DNA from: Lachnospiraceae bacterium UBA4364 | GTDB taxonomy: Bacteria; Bacillota; Clostridia; Lachnospirales; Lachnospiraceae | Length of the DNA stretch: 8,833 nucleotides | Reading direction: 5' to 3' | NCBI GenBank assembly: GCA_002393955.1 | Contig: DGSK01000024.1 | Span: 1-8,833, forward strand | Shown here: positions 1-5,905 of the stretch, one piece after another | How the letters are laid out: each line of letters begins with the position of its first letter | Numbering within the stretch: position 1 is the stretch's first letter | Notes under the pieces: generated by a model | What the model saw: the letters and a program-made list of their open reading frames with translations, nothing else | Database searches by the model: none | What the model was told of the DNA's origin: nothing | Made by a program: the position numbers and the translations under genes

Positions 1-4
1 TGAT

Positions 5-19
5 ATTCCAAAATGGAAT
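5..19. promoter_or_regulatory. Candidate LysR-type operator (ATTCCA-N3-TGGAAT)
   Basis: A perfect inverted repeat, ATTCCA-AAA-TGGAAT, lies about 80 bp upstream of the LysR-type gene. It contains the T-N11-A pattern (T at 6, A at 18) known for LysR-family binding sites. LysR regulators usually bind near their own promoter and a divergent target, and that target would lie left of the window. The repeat is seen directly; the regulatory role is inferred. Confidence 0.4.
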
Positions 20-35
20 GTCATAAATCCATATA

Positions 36-51
36 TTCGGCGAATGCCGAA
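36..51. repeat. Small inverted repeat TTCGGC-N4-GCCGAA
   Basis: Six-base perfect arms around a GAAT loop, between the candidate operator and the hairpin at 58-76. In RNA it would form a GC-containing stem in the LysR leader, if transcription starts upstream of it. It could be an operator half, part of a dispersed repeat together with the next hairpin, or an attenuator. Only the symmetry is certain. Confidence 0.4.
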
Positions 52-57
52 GAACGA

Positions 58-76
58 AAAAATGCGAAGCATTTTT
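58..76. terminator. Symmetric A/T-tract hairpin upstream of the LysR gene
   Basis: AAAAATGC-GAA-GCATTTTT is a perfect 8-bp inverted repeat with a 3-base loop and T5 on its right side (A5 on the left, so it works in either direction). The GC core is only two base pairs, so it is a weak intrinsic terminator. It could end an upstream gene, attenuate the LysR transcript, or be part of a dispersed repeat. It ends 24 bp before the chosen start codon, which argues against the longer ORF starting at 44. Confidence 0.35.
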
Positions 77-100
77 GAGTGCACTACGGAAGGGATCACT

Positions 101-976
101 ATGGAGATCAAAAGCCTGCGATACTTCCTTGCCGTCGCAAGGGAAGAGAATATGACAAAGGCTGCGGACATGCTTCATGTCACACAGCCTACGCTTTCAA
201 AAACATTAAAATCACTCGAAGATGAACTGGGAAAAAAGTTATTTACACGTCACAGCTTTAGCATATCCCTGACTGATGAGGGGATGCTTCTTCGCGACCG
301 TGCGGAAGATCTCATCGCCATGGCTGACCGTATAGAACAGGAATTCATCACCCTTGACGATATCACCGGCGGGGATATCTATTTTGGACTGGCAGAAAGC
401 TTTCAGATACGACACCTTGCAAAAGAGATCCACAAATTAAAGAACCGATATCCTGGTTTTACCTACCATATCACCAGTGGAGATACAGAACAGGTTACGG
501 AAAAACTTGATAAAGGACTTCTTGATTTTGCAGTTTTATGCGAAAAGCCAAATACGGCAAAATACGATTATGTCAAATTTCCGGAAGCTGATATATGGGG
601 TGCCGTCATGCCAACAGACCATCCTCTTGCCATGAAGAAATCCATTAAGGTAAAAGATCTCATCGGGCAGCCTCTCTTCTGTTCCGAGCAGAGCTGGAAC
701 AATGAAATACCTGCCTGGGCCGGTGATGATTTTGAAAGGCTGCATCTTGAAGGTTCATTCCGCCTGTCTTATAACGGATCTCTTTTTGCACAGGAAGGTC
801 TCGGAATCCTCCTGACTTTTAAGCATTTGATCGAAAACTCAGAGGAGAATGGTCTGGTATTTCGTCCATTATCTCCGAAGCAGACATCTGAGCTATACTT
901 GATCTGGCACAAATTCCCATCCTTTACACCTATAGCTGAAAATTTCCTTGCACAGATCAAAACATCGTTCCACTAA
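101..976 (+). CDS. LysR-family transcriptional regulator
   Basis: A cytoplasmic DNA-binding regulator of 291 residues, the usual LysR-type length. Residues 1-62 form the winged helix-turn-helix: the start MEIKSLRYFLAVAREENMT is typical, and the recognition segment reads AADMLHVTQPTLSKTLKSLE, followed by ELGKKLFTR. Residues from about 90 form the periplasmic-binding-protein-like effector domain (GDIYFGLAES, GLLDFAVLCE, DHPLA). The start at 101 is chosen because GGAAGGG (88-94) is 6 bases upstream and the family start motif begins there; the longer ORF from 44 would translate two palindromes. It is the only plus-strand gene and converges on the minus-strand genes, so its target probably lies to the left, outside the window. 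The ligand cannot be told from sequence. Confidence 0.93.
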   Translation: MEIKSLRYFLAVAREENMTKAADMLHVTQPTLSKTLKSLEDELGKKLFTRHSFSISLTDEGMLLRDRAEDLIAMADRIEQEFITLDDITGGDIYFGLAESFQIRHLAKEIHKLKNRYPGFTYHITSGDTEQVTEKLDKGLLDFAVLCEKPNTAKYDYVKFPEADIWGAVMPTDHPLAMKKSIKVKDLIGQPLFCSEQSWNNEIPAWAGDDFERLHLEGSFRLSYNGSLFAQEGLGILLTFKHLIENSEENGLVFRPLSPKQTSELYLIWHKFPSFTPIAENFLAQIKTSFH

Positions 977-1046
977 CCCCATGGCTAGATTATCTTCTGG
1001 TATAACCTACTATCCCGACAAACTGCTGATTTATTCAATCCTGCTA

Positions 1047-1340
1047 TTATTCTATCGTAAAACTCTCTGTCTCAAGATCACAGTAGTATCTTCCGCTTTC
1101 CGCAGTAAATCTCAAAACACAGTAATCAGGGTCTGTTACGCCGCCCTTATAAAACATCGTGTCGCCTTTGCGCCAGATCATGTCTTTCGTCTTTTGATCA
1201 GTCAGTACTTCCATTGTGCCCTTAAGCATTACGCCCGTGTATTTGATCAGTCCCTTATGATAGAAATAGATACATGCATTCGGGTTATTCATATACTATT
1301 TTACTCTCATAGAAGAAGTATTTGTATCCTTATTCCACTA
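1047..1340 (-). pseudogene. Truncated pyridoxamine 5'-phosphate oxidase-like (split-barrel flavoprotein) remnant
   Basis: The readable part (1292 down to 1047, 81 codons) matches the second half of the small split-barrel FMN-binding family: NNPNACIYFY, then GVMLKGTMEVL, then the tail GVTDPDYCVLRFTAESGRYY. The family is usually about 130-140 residues, so roughly the first 55 are missing. Upstream in the same frame the homology continues as TNTSSMRVK, then a TAG at 1298-1296, then YMNNP. In relatives this stretch reads roughly SMRV-x-Q-Y/F, so the TAG probably replaces a CAG glutamine codon. No ribosome binding site precedes the ATG at 1292. The frame closes upstream at a second TAG (1340-1338), just beyond the ACT-domain gene. 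This points to a dead 5'-deleted gene. The family call rests on remembered motifs and is fairly firm. Confidence 0.75.
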
Positions 1341-1350
1341 TACCGGAATT

Positions 1351-1716
1351 TTATATTACTGTATATCCTTCGGCAATCAGCACTTCCAACGAACGTTCAA
1401 AGTTTTCTTCCTTCACAAGGATATAATCCGTGTTGTAGGTTGAAACAGCAAAAATCCCTATCTTATGTTCTGCAAGGATACCTGACAGTTTTGACAGAAT
1501 CCCAATCATCGAGAAATCCAGTACTCCCTGAATACGAAATCCTCTCCATCCATCTTCACGCTCGGTCGTATTCTGCGGAGTATCTTCCGTTTTGCAGACA
1601 AGAGATAGTTCTTCATCTGTCTTTCCAACAAAATAGAAATCCGAGGTCAGATTTATACCTGATATATCTGCCACTTTACAAACAGACAGATTATACTCCA
1701 TTGTCTTCAGTTCCAT
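1351..1716 (-). CDS. ACT domain-containing protein (CASTOR/ACT_7 type)
   Basis: A 121-residue soluble protein with two ACT-like halves. The C-terminal half carries the family signature: GWRGFRIQGVLDFSMIGIL (about 56-74), then LSGILAEHKIGIFAVSTYNT, ending DYILVKEENFERSLEVL. Small bacterial proteins of this kind resemble the paired ACT domains of CASTOR amino-acid sensors and are thought to bind small ligands; the ligand is unknown here. The ATG at 1716 follows in-frame stops, so no longer in-frame start exists. AAGGAAGG lies 13 bases upstream, rather far, and a stronger AGAGGAGG lies further up near 1763-1770. It follows the 122-residue ORF in the same direction after 89 bp. Confidence 0.82.
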   Translation of the reverse strand: MELKTMEYNLSVCKVADISGINLTSDFYFVGKTDEELSLVCKTEDTPQNTTEREDGWRGFRIQGVLDFSMIGILSKLSGILAEHKIGIFAVSTYNTDYILVKEENFERSLEVLIAEGYTVI

Positions 1717-1774
1717 TTGGTTTTATCATCCTTCCTTTAGTCAGTTTCTTCCGGGTTAATTCACCTCCTCTTTA

Positions 1775-1790
1775 AAATAGTATTCTATTT
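1775..1790. promoter_or_regulatory. Inverted repeat AAATAG-N4-CTATTT in the ACT-gene leader
   Basis: Six-base perfect arms with a TATT spacer, just upstream of the AGAGGAGG sequence (1763-1770) that precedes the ACT-domain gene. On the minus strand the stretch contains TACTAT, a possible -10 element. It is the only symmetrical A/T-rich element in this 89-bp gap, so it could mark a promoter or operator separating the ACT gene from the gene before it. Weak evidence. Confidence 0.2.
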
Positions 1791-1805
1791 CATTGGAGAT
1801 GGAAA

Positions 1806-2174
1806 TTACCCACTTATTTCTCCTATCCTTTTCGCAAATTGCCACTGCGCATTTACATATTTCGACCCGAGACTGCTCTTAGCAAGAAGTGTAAACCATC
1901 CCTCATGTTTCAGCAGCTCATCAGCCAGCATTTCACATTCATTATCTCTGGCCACAGCAAACAACATGGCATCAATAAGAACCTCATCTGCATCTGCAAA
2001 ATCAGTATTTGAAATTACTTCACCGGCGGCACTGACCATTTCATCGAAATGATTATCTGTTCCAATTTCCCATTCTCCATTATCATGCTCTTCATCCCAC
2101 ATGGGAAAGTTATTATCCGCCCATAATGTGAACGCCTTTATTTCCTTGTATAGTTTTTCTGCTTCCTCTATCAA
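1806..2174 (-). CDS. Hypothetical acidic helical protein (possible HEAT-like; possibly N-truncated)
   Basis: I do not recognise this family with certainty. The 122 residues are acidic, rich in tryptophan and predicted mostly helical: WADNNFPMWDEEHDNGEWEIG near the start, then DEVLIDAMLFAVARDNECEMLADELL, then WFTLLAKSSLGSKYVNAQWQFAKRIG. The last part has the look of helical-repeat (HEAT-like) proteins, some of them immunity proteins, but this is an impression. The start is a TTG directly after in-frame TGA and TAA codons, with only a weak upstream GGAAGG 17 bases away, so the true N-terminus may be lost. It begins 31 bp after the PhzF-family gene ends, suggesting co-transcription. There is no signal peptide or membrane segment. 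Confidence 0.55.
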   Translation of the reverse strand: MIEEAEKLYKEIKAFTLWADNNFPMWDEEHDNGEWEIGTDNHFDEMVSAAGEVISNTDFADADEVLIDAMLFAVARDNECEMLADELLKHEGWFTLLAKSSLGSKYVNAQWQFAKRIGEISG

Positions 2175-2205
2175 TTATCAGTCCCAATCAGCCTTCCATC
2201 ATAAT

Positions 2206-2982
2206 CTATACTATTATCTCTGATACTGCTACGAGGGTTGCTTCTCCACTTATGGCTATCCCTCCATTCTCCCGCATCTCACAGTACAGATGTCCGCCTC
2301 TCTTTGAAGCCTGATATGCATGGATTCTGGGCTTGCCCAGCTCTTTTGACCAGTAATCCGCTATCTGGCAGTGTGCCGAACCGCATACCGGATCTTCAGC
2401 TACAAGGAGCTTTGGAAAGAAACTTCTGGAAATACAATCCGCATCCTTTCCTTTGGCCGTAACATTCTGCCCGCGCCCGGGAAGACCGGCGAGTTTACTC
2501 TGATCTGGCTTCATGCTGCGGATCTGCTCTTCGAAATCAAATATGCATAAAAGATCCGGTCCCAGAACAGCCTTGACGGGACGAACTCCAAAAGCACTCT
2601 CCATCTCATCCGTCACAGGGATCTCCTTCTGTTCATATGTGGGGAAATCCATCTCATACAGGTTGTCCTTCTTCCTGACTGTAAGCTTCCCGCTCAGCGT
2701 ATGAAATTCCACGATATCTTTTCCCGGCTCTACATAGTTCAGAATCACAAATGATGATGCCAGTGTGGCATGTCCGCAGAGTTCGACCTCCGATCCCGGA
2801 GTAAACCACCTGAGATGATACCCCTGCTCTTCCTTCACGATAAACGCTGTTTCACTCAGATTGTTCTCCATTGCCAGGTTCTTCATGAATTCTTCCGAAG
2901 GCCACTTATCCATCACGCATACTGCAGCCGGATTTCCTGAAAATGGCTTATTTGTAAATGCATCAACAATGTATTGTTTCAT
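2206..2982 (-). CDS. PhzF-family isomerase/epimerase
   Basis: A 258-residue cytoplasmic enzyme of the PhzF / diaminopimelate-epimerase fold, at the normal length of the short bacterial form. Visible signatures: MKQYIVDAFTNKPFSGNPAAV at the start, NLSETAF with the putative catalytic glutamate E44, ELCGHATLA at 67-75, EDPVCGSAHC at 196-205 and QASKRGG at 224-230. PhzF itself isomerises a phenazine precursor, but most members of this family are not in phenazine pathways and no other phz genes are present here, so the substrate is unknown. The start at 2982 is supported by AGGGAGGG nine bases upstream. A decayed frame ends at 2998, and that ribosome binding site begins right after its TAG. The unknown 122-residue ORF follows 31 bp downstream. 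Confidence 0.92.
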   Translation of the reverse strand: MKQYIVDAFTNKPFSGNPAAVCVMDKWPSEEFMKNLAMENNLSETAFIVKEEQGYHLRWFTPGSEVELCGHATLASSFVILNYVEPGKDIVEFHTLSGKLTVRKKDNLYEMDFPTYEQKEIPVTDEMESAFGVRPVKAVLGPDLLCIFDFEEQIRSMKPDQSKLAGLPGRGQNVTAKGKDADCISRSFFPKLLVAEDPVCGSAHCQIADYWSKELGKPRIHAYQASKRGGHLYCEMRENGGIAISGEATLVAVSEIIV

Positions 2983-2997
2983 TCCGTCATACCCTCC

Positions 2998-3279
2998 CTA
3001 TTTTTCTGCCAGCTTCTTCCCCATCTCAAAGGCCTTCTTCCTCTCCTATGGGAAGACTGTTTCACGGCGCTTCTTTTTCTGCCCCGGATCAAACATGGAC
3101 CATTCCCAGTCAAGCTTGCTGTAATCATTTATCTGCAGCGTCTCACCGCTTACCAGCACTTCGCATGGGCCGACAAAAGAATTGAAAGTCTGCTAATAGC
3201 TGCTCACCAGTTCCGAATACATCGTATGACCAAAGTGCTGAAAGATCATTCCGTTTTCATATGTAACTGCAATTTTCAT
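2998..3279 (-). pseudogene. Decayed chimera: NifX/NifB-type N-terminus joined to a flavodoxin-like C-terminus
   Basis: A single frame of 94 codons with in-frame TAG at 3195-3193 and at 3048-3046, ending in TAG at 3000-2998. It starts well: AAAGGA ten bases before ATG 3279. The first 19 residues, MKIAVTYENGMIFQHFGHT, are the typical beginning of the dinitrogenase iron-molybdenum cofactor (NifX/NifB C-terminal) family. The frame then switches abruptly to FVGPCEVLVSGETLQINDYS, MFDPGQKKKRRETVFP and KKAFEMGKKLAEK, which resembles the C-terminus of small clostridial flavodoxin / FMN-reductase proteins (weaker identification). The simplest reading is a deletion that removed most of two neighbouring genes, left an in-frame junction near codon 20, and was followed by nonsense mutations. 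Confidence 0.6.
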
Positions 3280-3309
3280 AATGTGTAATTCCTTTCCGTC
3301 TTATATCTA

Positions 3310-3323
3310 AATGTAATTACATT
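3310..3323. promoter_or_regulatory. Perfect 14-bp palindrome AATGTAATTACATT
   Basis: A spacer-free perfect palindrome between the second chromate-transporter gene (stop at 3334) and the NifX-like remnant (ATG at 3279). Its position 30 bp before that start suits an operator for a dimeric regulator of the lost gene. With no loop it cannot form a good RNA hairpin, so a terminator is unlikely. The cognate regulator is unknown. Confidence 0.4.
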
Positions 3324-3333
3324 GTGCCAGAAT

Positions 3334-3897
3334 TTATCTAAAACCATAGAAGAAAATTCCGGCCCCCGCAGAAATGATGATCAGTAAAATCGGAGAGATT
3401 CCATTCTTCTTTATTTTTCTGGATCCCCAAAAAACAGTGCCAAGTATTATCACCAAAAGAACTGCAATGATATCTATTCCCGAAATCATGCTTCCACAAC
3501 AATTCTGAACCATCATATAGATACCCATTGCCATTATTATTCCGATAATGCAAGGTTTCATTCCGCTAAGCATCCCTTGAAAATATCTGTTGCTGATAAA
3601 TCTCCTGAATATTGCCATTACCAATATGATTATCAGAAACGCAGGGAGCACAACTGCCAGTGTAGCAATCAGCGCTCCAAGAATCCCTCCCTGAGTGCTG
3701 CCGACATATGTTGCCATATTGACCATCAATGGCCCCGGTGTACTCTCACTTACAGCAATCATATGAGTGATCATTTCGTCATCCATCCAACCGTAAGTTA
3801 GTACGATCTCACGTATCAGGGGTATCGATACATAACCCCCTCCAAACGAAAATAGTCCGACCTCAAGAAAAGCAACAAACAGTTCTAAATAGATCAT
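3334..3897 (-). CDS. Chromate transporter family protein (short-chain CHR), second subunit
   Basis: A 187-residue integral membrane protein made of one CHR domain, half the size of long-chain ChrA. Signatures: GLFSFGGGYVSIPLI near residue 15, SESTPGP and NMATYVGS near 50-67, then hydrophobic segments around 74-95, 110-130, 140-155 and 168-185. Short-chain members occur as adjacent pairs that are thought to form a heterodimer equal to one long-chain transporter. In some bacteria they export chromate; the physiological substrate in an anaerobe like this is not known. The ATG overlaps the stop of the upstream partner (ATGA), and AAAGGAG lies about 11 bases before it, so translation is probably coupled. 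Confidence 0.9.
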   Translation of the reverse strand: MIYLELFVAFLEVGLFSFGGGYVSIPLIREIVLTYGWMDDEMITHMIAVSESTPGPLMVNMATYVGSTQGGILGALIATLAVVLPAFLIIILVMAIFRRFISNRYFQGMLSGMKPCIIGIIMAMGIYMMVQNCCGSMISGIDIIAVLLVIILGTVFWGSRKIKKNGISPILLIIISAGAGIFFYGFR

Positions 3898-4469
3898 TTA
3901 ACTGCCGTCTCCTTTCCTTTTCTATTATGTATTGCATAAAAGACCAAACCTGCTACAGCACCCCAAAGCAGTATCACCAAAGATGAAATGTGCAAGGCCA
4001 GAAAATTTATGACAAGCATGCTGATCAGGGCGACAATCATTATGATGATCGGGAATGGTTTTTTATCCATTTTCTTAATCATCTTTATTGCTGCGTCCAT
4101 TATTAAAATAGCAACAGCAATTTTGATACCCTGGAAAGCATTTGATACCCACTTTATCTCCAAAAAGCGTTCCAGGAATTGTGAGATCAGAAAAACTATA
4201 CAGAAAGACGGAAGTATCATACCGAACGTTGCAATAAGTGCTCCCGGTATTCTTCGTAATTTGTAGCCAACATATGTTGCCAGATTGATCGCTATCGGAC
4301 CGGGAGTGGATTCTGCTATTACGGTTATATCCATCATCTCTTCGTGGGTGATCCATTTTTTCTTCTCTACGCAGATATCTTCGATCAGTGCCAGCATGGC
4401 ATAGCCACCGCCAAAGGTAAACAGCCCGATTTTAAAGAACACCAGAAAGAGTGATGACAATACTTTCAC
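3894..4469 (-). CDS. Chromate transporter family protein (short-chain CHR), first subunit
   Basis: A 191-residue membrane protein with one CHR domain: GLFTFGGGYAMLALIE near the N-terminus, AESTPGP and NLATYVGYK in the 50-70 region, and about five hydrophobic segments; it ends in a short basic cytoplasmic tail. It pairs with the following gene, whose ATG overlaps this stop by four bases, giving the classic two-gene short-chain chr operon. The start is a GTG at 4469 with AGGAGG nine bases upstream. That GTG overlaps a TGA (GTGA) closing a possible decayed frame upstream, so it may once have been translationally coupled to another gene. Transport specificity is inferred from family only. Confidence 0.9.
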   Translation of the reverse strand: MKVLSSLFLVFFKIGLFTFGGGYAMLALIEDICVEKKKWITHEEMMDITVIAESTPGPIAINLATYVGYKLRRIPGALIATFGMILPSFCIVFLISQFLERFLEIKWVSNAFQGIKIAVAILIMDAAIKMIKKMDKKPFPIIIMIVALISMLVINFLALHISSLVILLWGAVAGLVFYAIHNRKGKETAVK

Positions 4470-4624
4470 AGATCCCAGCCTCCTGCTTTATTTTCGTTAT
4501 AATATCCGATACTTTCTATACTAAATACATCGCTAATCACTTCAGTGCTATACCATCCTTAATCTTCTCTTATCGTTCTAAATTATTCTTTTTCCGTATT
4601 AAACAATTTGCTAAAAAATGACAT
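4466..4624 (-). pseudogene. Possible decayed small gene between fic and the chr operon
   Basis: AAAGGA nine bases before ATG 4624 opens a frame that reads MSFFSKLFNTEKE and stops at TAA (codon 14). A second TAA is at codon 22. The same frame then stays open for 30 codons (GWYSTEVISDVFSIE, ending KAGGWDL) and closes with a TGA overlapping the GTG start of the first chromate-transporter gene. The start lies 25 bp after the fic stop. This could be a dead gene once coupled to chr, a 13-residue leader peptide, or chance. I do not recognise a family. Confidence 0.25.
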
Positions 4625-4649
4625 ATTTTATATTCCTTTCAATATTGAC

Positions 4650-5777
4650 TCATTTATCCAAGGCCGCTTTACTAGCCGGAACAATCATCTTTTTTATCTT
4701 TTTTTCGTTATCCCTCGTAAAATCACTAAGTTCATAGGATCTGATGCGCTGATTTACCAATAAAGGTTCCGCAAAACCATTTTTCACCAGCACTGACAAT
4801 CTGTTAATTATCGTTTTGTTTGTCACCCCTATTTCACGGCTGACTTCGATTGGCGTAAACTCTCCTTTATATCTCTTTATCAAAAACAGGAGCAGTTCCT
4901 TCTCCTTACCCTTTAAATATGATAAGCTTCCGCTTACTTCATCCTCAGAAGAACTTTCTGACAGTTCACAAATCTTATTGGAATACAACAGCACCATCCT
5001 CAGAAAATAATTAACCCATACTTCCGGATGAGGCGGATTGTTTCTTCCGGAGTAATAAAGCACCGTCAAACCCATCTGTATCGATTCATAATACTCATTA
5101 ATGTCATATGCAAAGTATTCTTCCAATGAACCGATGCCATTAAATCCATATCCATTGATATCCAAAATATATCCGGAAAGCAAACGTGCAGTTCGACCAT
5201 TTCCGTCTTCAAACGGATGTATCGTAACCAACTGATAATGTACTACCGCTGCGACTATTAACGGGTGATCATCAGTAGTATTTACATACTCGACTAATTC
5301 ATCAAGCAGTTCCGGTATATCAAGGTATTCTGGGGGAATATAATCAGGATTCCCGGTCTGAGAATCATAAACGGCAAACAATACTCCGGGAGGCATAGCT
5401 CCCCTTAGTCCGATTTTTTCCTTAGATGCTCCCTTTTCAACGTATTTCTGGACATCCAATATCAGTTTTTTAGAAAAGCGCTCTTTCTCTTTTACTTTTT
5501 CTTCCAGATAATTCAATGCAAGAAAATAATTGCGCACTTCCTGTTCCGGCTTTAGGAAATGCTTTTTTTCATCCCGCTCTATTACTTCATCAACCTGCTT
5601 TTCAGAGAGGGGATTACCTTCTATCTTATTTGACGCATATGAACTCTTTTTCTTCGAATTCTTCCGCAGTCTGCTTGATACAGACCTTGGAAGTTTTACG
5701 GAAGAAACCCTGTACCTGTTTTTATCTATTTCGGTTATATATTTTAAAATCTCATTTGTCAGAACCACTTTAATCAT
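4650..5777 (-). CDS. fic: Class II Fic domain protein (AMPylation-type) with C-terminal winged helix
   Basis: A 375-residue cytoplasmic protein. The Fic core carries the full active-site motif HPFEDGNGRTAR at 187-198 (catalytic H187, acidic metal ligand E190 or D191, nucleotide-binding arginines). The N-terminal helix has the autoinhibitory motif SYASNKIEGN with E53, which defines class II Fic proteins: in relatives this glutamate blocks ATP positioning until displaced. A flap region with YDSQTGNPDYIPPEYL lies at 137-152. Residues about 295-355 read as a winged helix (KELLLFLIKRYKGEFTPIEV, GVTNKTIINRLSVLVKNGFAEP), suggesting DNA binding and possible autoregulation. Family activity is transfer of AMP from ATP to protein hydroxyls; the target is unknown. 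The start at 5777 is supported by GAGGTG seven bases upstream. No antitoxin-like partner is adjacent. Its promoter region holds direct repeats. Confidence 0.93.
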   Translation of the reverse strand: MIKVVLTNEILKYITEIDKNRYRVSSVKLPRSVSSRLRKNSKKKSSYASNKIEGNPLSEKQVDEVIERDEKKHFLKPEQEVRNYFLALNYLEEKVKEKERFSKKLILDVQKYVEKGASKEKIGLRGAMPPGVLFAVYDSQTGNPDYIPPEYLDIPELLDELVEYVNTTDDHPLIVAAVVHYQLVTIHPFEDGNGRTARLLSGYILDINGYGFNGIGSLEEYFAYDINEYYESIQMGLTVLYYSGRNNPPHPEVWVNYFLRMVLLYSNKICELSESSSEDEVSGSLSYLKGKEKELLLFLIKRYKGEFTPIEVSREIGVTNKTIINRLSVLVKNGFAEPLLVNQRIRSYELSDFTRDNEKKIKKMIVPASKAALDK

Positions 5778-5796
5778 CTTAATTCACCTCGATGAT

Positions 5797-5802
5797 ATCA
5801 TA
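5797..5802 (-). promoter_or_regulatory. Candidate -10 element for fic (TATGAT, TG-extended)
   Basis: On the minus strand TATGAT sits 19 bp before the fic ATG and is preceded by TGC, an extended -10 pattern. A poor -35 match (TGGAAT) lies 17 bp further up, inside the repeat cluster. A start here would give a short leader holding just the GAGGTG ribosome binding site. Inference from motif and spacing only. Confidence 0.3.
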
Positions 5803-5820
5803 GCAGAACGGCCTTGAAAA

Positions 5821-5860
5821 TTCCATTAAATTTTCACTATTTTTTCACTATTTTCCATTA
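5821..5860. repeat. Direct-repeat cluster in front of fic (two TTTTCACTATT flanked by TTCCATTA)
   Basis: TTTTCACTATT occurs twice in perfect tandem (5831-5841 and 5842-5852). TTCCATTA occurs on both sides (5821-5828 and 5853-5860) and is itself similar to the core unit. The cluster begins 44 bp upstream of the fic start codon and abuts or overlaps its likely promoter. Such spaced direct repeats commonly act as binding sites for a multimeric regulator; the winged helix of the Fic protein is an obvious candidate. The repeats are seen directly, the role is inferred. Confidence 0.6.
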
Positions 5861-5905
5861 TCCCTTAGTCAATAAAACTGAAAAACTTCTTGCGATAATC
5901 AATCA

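Noticed and set aside
44..100. N-terminal extension of the LysR gene from the ATG at 44
   Set aside because: It translates two palindromes, has no family similarity, and a good ribosome binding site precedes the ATG at 101.
948..1775. A 275-codon plus-strand ORF running opposite the ACT gene and the flavoprotein remnant
   Set aside because: TTG start without a ribosome binding site, overlaps the LysR end, antisense to a convincing ACT-domain gene, and the protein lacks any family motif.
2206..2982. Phenazine biosynthesis cluster
   Set aside because: Only the PhzF-like protein is present; this family is common outside phenazine producers.
2861..3288. Three overlapping plus-strand ORFs opposite the PhzF start and the NifX/flavodoxin remnant
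   Set aside because: No ribosome binding sites, no motifs, and they are complements of recognisable minus-strand coding sequence.
5821..5860. CRISPR array or plasmid origin iterons
   Set aside because: Only two perfect 11-bp units without spacers, and no Cas or Rep gene nearby.
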